A stretch of 64,000 nt of DNA from Salminus brasiliensis. Its lineage: Eukaryota; Chordata; Actinopteri; Characiformes; Bryconidae. Both the position numbers and the translations under genes were made by a program. The stretch lies in contig NC_132879.1 of assembly GCF_030463535.1 (NCBI RefSeq), forward strand, positions 32,421,925 to 32,485,924, written 5' to 3'. Each line of letters opens with the position of its first letter. Position 1 is the first letter of the stretch. Shown in pieces: positions 60,381 through 64,000 of this stretch. Under the pieces are notes generated by a model. That model was not told the origin of the DNA, did not search any database, and worked only from the letters and a program-made list of their open reading frames with translations.

Positions 60381-61540
60381 TTCATTTATTTATTTATTTG
60401 ACTTGTTGAGTCTTCATTGACAATTTTCTTTCTTTTGCACAGAGTGGGTTACATTTCCAGAAACCTTTTTTTCAGAAAGCATATTGGCTGTAAAGGTATG
60501 TAATGCCTAGCTGGAGAAAAATAAATAGGCAGAACTGCTGAAAGGCAGAAAGTACCATACTAGAGTCTAAATGCTGAAAGCAAGCAGTAACAGCACGACA
60601 CAGAACTTGTGCACACGTAGCCAGCTTGAACAAATTATTCGATGCTCAAAAACAGTTTTCAAAAGTAATCCGACAGATAAAGATTTTTTTAACAAAATAT
60701 GTACAAACAAGATGAGCATAACAGATGCAAAATAAGGCCTAGATACTGCATTTGGGAATAGAGATTCATCAATGATTGACATATTACTACTGGGTAAACA
60801 CTGTAACGTACACACACTTTAAACCTGAGTTATATTCTCTAATTAAATTATCACTAACTTTCTATTACAGGGAAATTAGCTATCTCATTTAGAGTAACTG
60901 CTCTTGCCCTGGGATAAATACAATATTTGATTAAAATGAGGTACAGAAACACATGCCGGAAACACTTTAGATCCTTCATGGACGACACAGTAAATTTGGG
61001 CAGATGTAAAATAGAAAAGAAAAGAATAATAACATTTTACTCTACATCTCTACAAGAACAGAACGCCCTAACACTGTTTAATAAGTCACTTAAAGCCAAT
61101 TGAAATACATACCCATTTCATGTAACTCTACTAATTAACATTACTTTCTGTGAGAATATTCATGTAAATACACTTAAAATATCACTGTTTAAAAACAGGA
61201 AAGCCAACTCCTAATAGGCCTCATACATAATAAAATAAACAAGAAATGGTCTTCTGAATAAACTGTTTTTCTTTTCTTAACTTTAATTTCACACGGAAGA
61301 CCTAAAATGTGACAATGGCAATTATTGTTTTTCATATAGAAAACTTAATAAAACATAATTAAATGCAGAAAAATTGCATTTGATGCTGAACTAGAGAACT
61401 AATTAAACTGATAATGGAATGTATAGTTTGGACAGGTTGACTTACAGACAGTTTGCCTGCTGGACAATCTGTAAGTCCATAGTCAATTATAGAACTAAGC
61501 ATCTACATGTATGGCTGACAAACACTCTAAAAATAGTATA

Positions 61541-61571
61541 CATGTATATATATATATAGAGAGAGAGAGAG
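61541..61571. repeat. Compound (TA)n(GA)n microsatellite
   Basis: A short TA array passes directly into a GA array. Confidence 0.9.
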
Positions 61572-62136
61572 AAGTGGTATATGCTAGATAATACAACATC
61601 AGGAAAGTGAATCTCTTCAAGCAAAGTGTAAAAACAGACAAAGTCACTTTGCAGAAGTTGAATGAGAACTTTCAGACACAACTTCAGGGGCCAGGAACGT
61701 ATCATGATTGGTAATTTAAAAATAATAAAAACACACATTTGAAATTTTTTCCACCCTCTTGAAATACACTACAAGAGATTTCTGAGCAATTTCAGTGGCA
61801 TATAGGTTTCGGTGACTAATGATATAATTGCATTTTGTCTGGAAGTGAGATGGGAACACTACTTTTCCAAGGAGCTCCATTTCACTTCTGGAAAATTGAA
61901 CCGTACAGTTCGGAATAATGACCTCAACCTCAACTTTCTATCAGCCAATAGGGATGTAGTTAACACAGCCACTGCTGAGTCACATCCTGTCTGTGGTTTC
62001 GGTAAGGTGAACTTTACAAAATACTTCTTCAGTGCCTTAAGTCAGTCCAGTGGATGTATGTATAAAATATCAGTTGTGTTAGCCACACCACCAAAGCACT
62101 GAGGGAATTATGGTACAACGTGCTGCAGACAGATAA

Positions 62137-62169
62137 AACAAAACAAACAAACAAACAAACAAACAAACA
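62137..62169. repeat. (AAAC)n microsatellite
   Basis: About eight tetranucleotide units followed by A-rich text. Confidence 0.95.
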
Positions 62170-63181
62170 AAGAACAAGTAACAACAACAAAAAAAAACAT
62201 TACACATTGTACAAAAATAACTAAACCAACCCCTATTTTTTCATACAAATCATTTGAAAATGTATATACCCACTAAAACATATTTTTACTTTTTTTGATT
62301 ACAGGACAATATTGAATAGGAACTAATTAATTGAGATCATTAAAATCAAATAACTTTTTTGAACTACTCAATTTATTACAAAAAAATAAAATGGGCATTG
62401 TGTAGAAAGTACATGATTCATGTCATAAACCCCCAAAATGTTTAATTATTTTCCAATTTAATATAAACAAAATCACAAATATTTACTTTAAAAACATATA
62501 AAATCTTTTTTTTTCAAACATTAACTTATGTTCTTGTCCAAAAGTTTTATTTAACGATATGAAATTGAATATCAGTCTAGCTTGGATTGTATGTATTGAT
62601 CAGTCAATTACTGTCTGAAAATCAACAGACTGACCTTTTTGAAGCTTAAAGAATGTGCATTGCTCTGAAGGACAACCTCAGCATTTTGGCAAATAATAGA
62701 CAATTCACTTCAACCGTGATTATGCAATAAATTCTGTATGTTCATCCTTTAAGGTGACTGCAGCTTTCAATACGTATCAAAGCTTAAACAAAAGCTAACA
62801 GGAACAATGAAAAGATGCATAACCTAGTCTTTGCCGAAGATGGGTAGTTGGGTTGTATAAGGTAAAATATTTTTCTCATATTCCATTCTCATATACTTTT
62901 CCAAGTCTCTACTGATGTCTCCTTTTTTTGGGTAAACTGTTTAGACTTGAATTTTGTTTGCCCCACTGGCATTATGGCATGACAATATCTGCATGTATGG
63001 AGTGCATCACAAGCAAGTGAGGTAAAGTGCAATTATTTGCCAAAATGATGATGTTTTCTAAAAAACTAGTAGGATGTCTTAGGAGTGACTCAAGGAAGCT
63101 CCCATACATGTTCTCTCAACAAGTCCCGGGTGCGAGTCTGCCACTGATAGAATGACAGAACAGGGTCCTCATTTATTTTTC

Positions 63182-64000
63182 TCATACCCAGTACTGGTTC
63201 TTTTTCAGAGCTGGGTTTGTTGTCCGACAGTGCTGCAGTAATTCAGGATCTGCCTCTTTGGGCTCTATGGTGGTCATGGAGATGTTGTTCGCTGGATCCG
63301 TTTTCCTGAAGGTTTCCTGGCCCATCTCTCCATTCTTCGGCTTGGCTGCAGCTGTTTGGACATTGTGCTTCCCTGTCTTGTTACGTCTCACCAGGTAGTA
63401 AGCTAGCAGACCAGCCAGAAGCAGCAGAATCAGGCTGACGAGGATGGGAATGAGAATAGCCCATAATGTGTTTCGTCTTGAAACAGGGGCTTTGTGGGAG
63501 CCAGTGGAGGCTGTGGTGGGGTCCACTCCATGTGGCCAGTCACTGTCCCCTCGTCCTCTGAAGTCTGGATGGCCGGACATACCGGTGTCAGAGCTGGGCG
63601 TCAAGGGAGGGGCTTTGAGGACTGTGGCACCATAGACTCCTGCTGGGTCATAGGGAGCTGTCTTGAAGGAGAGAATGCACTCTGCAGGGGGAACTCCATG
63701 TGCTTTGAGGAGAAAGCGAGCCTCATCCTGACCCTGACTCTGGCCATGACCTTTGCCTTTTGGAACCCCTGTGGTGTTCAAAACCTCTAGAGCCACACGG
63801 CCCTCGTCCAGGTCTCTCTGGGTGAAAGATTCGACAGGCTGGCCTTCTGCAGAGCCTCCTCTCCTCACAAACCTTGCTCCCTTCGGCTGTTGGACCACAC
63901 TAAAGGTTGGGGATGTTCTGGTTTTGTTGGCGAGTGGTGTCGCATCTAGCAGCTTCCGATCCACCAGTACTGTGGCACCTTGAGGAAGCACTGGATCCTT
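63182..64000 (-). CDS. cspg4: chondroitin sulfate proteoglycan 4 (NG2), last exon, C-terminal part
   Basis: The minus frame is open from the right edge (starting Lys-Asp-Pro-Val) to TGA at 63182, 272 residues; the protein continues upstream beyond the window. CSPG4 is a large single-pass surface proteoglycan of pericytes and glial progenitors that binds collagen and growth factors and signals to the cytoskeleton. Visible in order: the end of the CSPG-repeat ectodomain, including LPQGATVLV and an N-glycosylation site (NTT); a Gly/Ser/Pro-rich juxtamembrane stretch; one membrane span (about 63392-63466, LWAILIPILVSLILLLLAGL); then a basic anchor RRNKTGKH and a cytoplasmic tail of about 68 residues. 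The tail keeps TFRK, DPELLQ and NPALKKNQYWV, whose last four residues are the PDZ-binding end. RNKTGKH and NPALK-QYWV match human CSPG4. The gene converges on snx33, as in human. Confidence 0.96.
   Translation of the reverse strand, partial: KDPVLPQGATVLVDRKLLDATPLANKTRTSPTFSVVQQPKGARFVRRGGSAEGQPVESFTQRDLDEGRVALEVLNTTGVPKGKGHGQSQGQDEARFLLKAHGVPPAECILSFKTAPYDPAGVYGATVLKAPPLTPSSDTGMSGHPDFRGRGDSDWPHGVDPTTASTGSHKAPVSRRNTLWAILIPILVSLILLLLAGLLAYYLVRRNKTGKHNVQTAAAKPKNGEMGQETFRKTDPANNISMTTIEPKEADPELLQHCRTTNPALKKNQYWV

Larger units (their letters stand above)
60381..63181 (-). other. cspg4: Putative cspg4 3' UTR
   Basis: AT-rich sequence downstream of the cspg4 stop. Minus-strand AATAAA hexamers (TTTATT on plus) occur near 62547, 62368 and 60389, so the transcript end cannot be fixed. 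It contains a TA/GA array (61543-61571) and an AAAC array (62137-62169). Confidence 0.35.

Noticed and set aside
1-64000. tRNA, rRNA, CRISPR arrays, bacterial-type operons
   Set aside because: None seen; the sequence is a vertebrate nuclear segment with spliced genes.

Overview
The window is a vertebrate nuclear segment, almost certainly from a teleost fish. Its genes have introns with GT/AG borders. It carries several Tc1/mariner-type elements, TTAA- and TAA-flanked miniature transposons, L2-like LINE pieces, many dinucleotide arrays and CpG-rich promoters. The repeat set would fit an otophysan (characin or catfish), but the species cannot be read from the sequence.

Four protein-coding genes are supported, in an order that matches human 15q24 (PTPN9 - SNUPN - SNX33 - CSPG4). 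(1) ptpn9, minus strand: only the 11-codon first coding exon (1181-1213) and its CpG-rich promoter; the rest lies beyond the left edge. (2) snupn (snurportin-1), minus strand: complete, eight coding exons between 10989 and 5869, 361 residues; intron 2 holds a Tc1 element. (3) snx33 (sorting nexin 33), plus strand: complete, two coding exons (13208-14609 and 34452-34705) separated by a 19.8 kb intron, 551 residues. (4) cspg4 (NG2), minus strand: the last exon (63182-64000), encoding the membrane span and cytoplasmic tail. snupn and snx33 are head to head across a GC-rich region of about 2.2 kb; snx33 and cspg4 converge. IMP3, which sits between SNUPN and SNX33 in human, is not seen.

The genes are not a pathway cluster. 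Snurportin imports m3G-capped snRNPs into the nucleus, SNX33 shapes membranes in endocytosis, PTPN9 is a vesicle-associated tyrosine phosphatase, and CSPG4 is a surface proteoglycan. The shared interest is the conserved order.

The remainder is non-coding. The snx33 intron holds a nested Tc1/SINE insertion (16510-17100), a degraded Tc1 (about 20300-21450), a 682-bp TTAA-flanked miniature transposon (21759-22440) and a 1.1 kb polypyrimidine tract with an internal tandem duplication (25734-26860). The snx33-cspg4 interval holds Tc1 fossils, L2-like LINE pieces, a 735-bp TAA-flanked element, a 746-bp segment duplicated 1656 bp downstream at about 99.6 percent identity, a probable solo LTR, and a 1.4 kb minisatellite of about 20 copies of a 68-bp unit that is itself an imperfect palindrome. 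The most unusual observations are the palindromic minisatellite, the recent segment duplication, a 49-nt hairpin beside two cAMP-response elements in ptpn9 intron 1, and the clustering of TAGC-repeat motifs in the gene promoters. No clearly new biological system was found.
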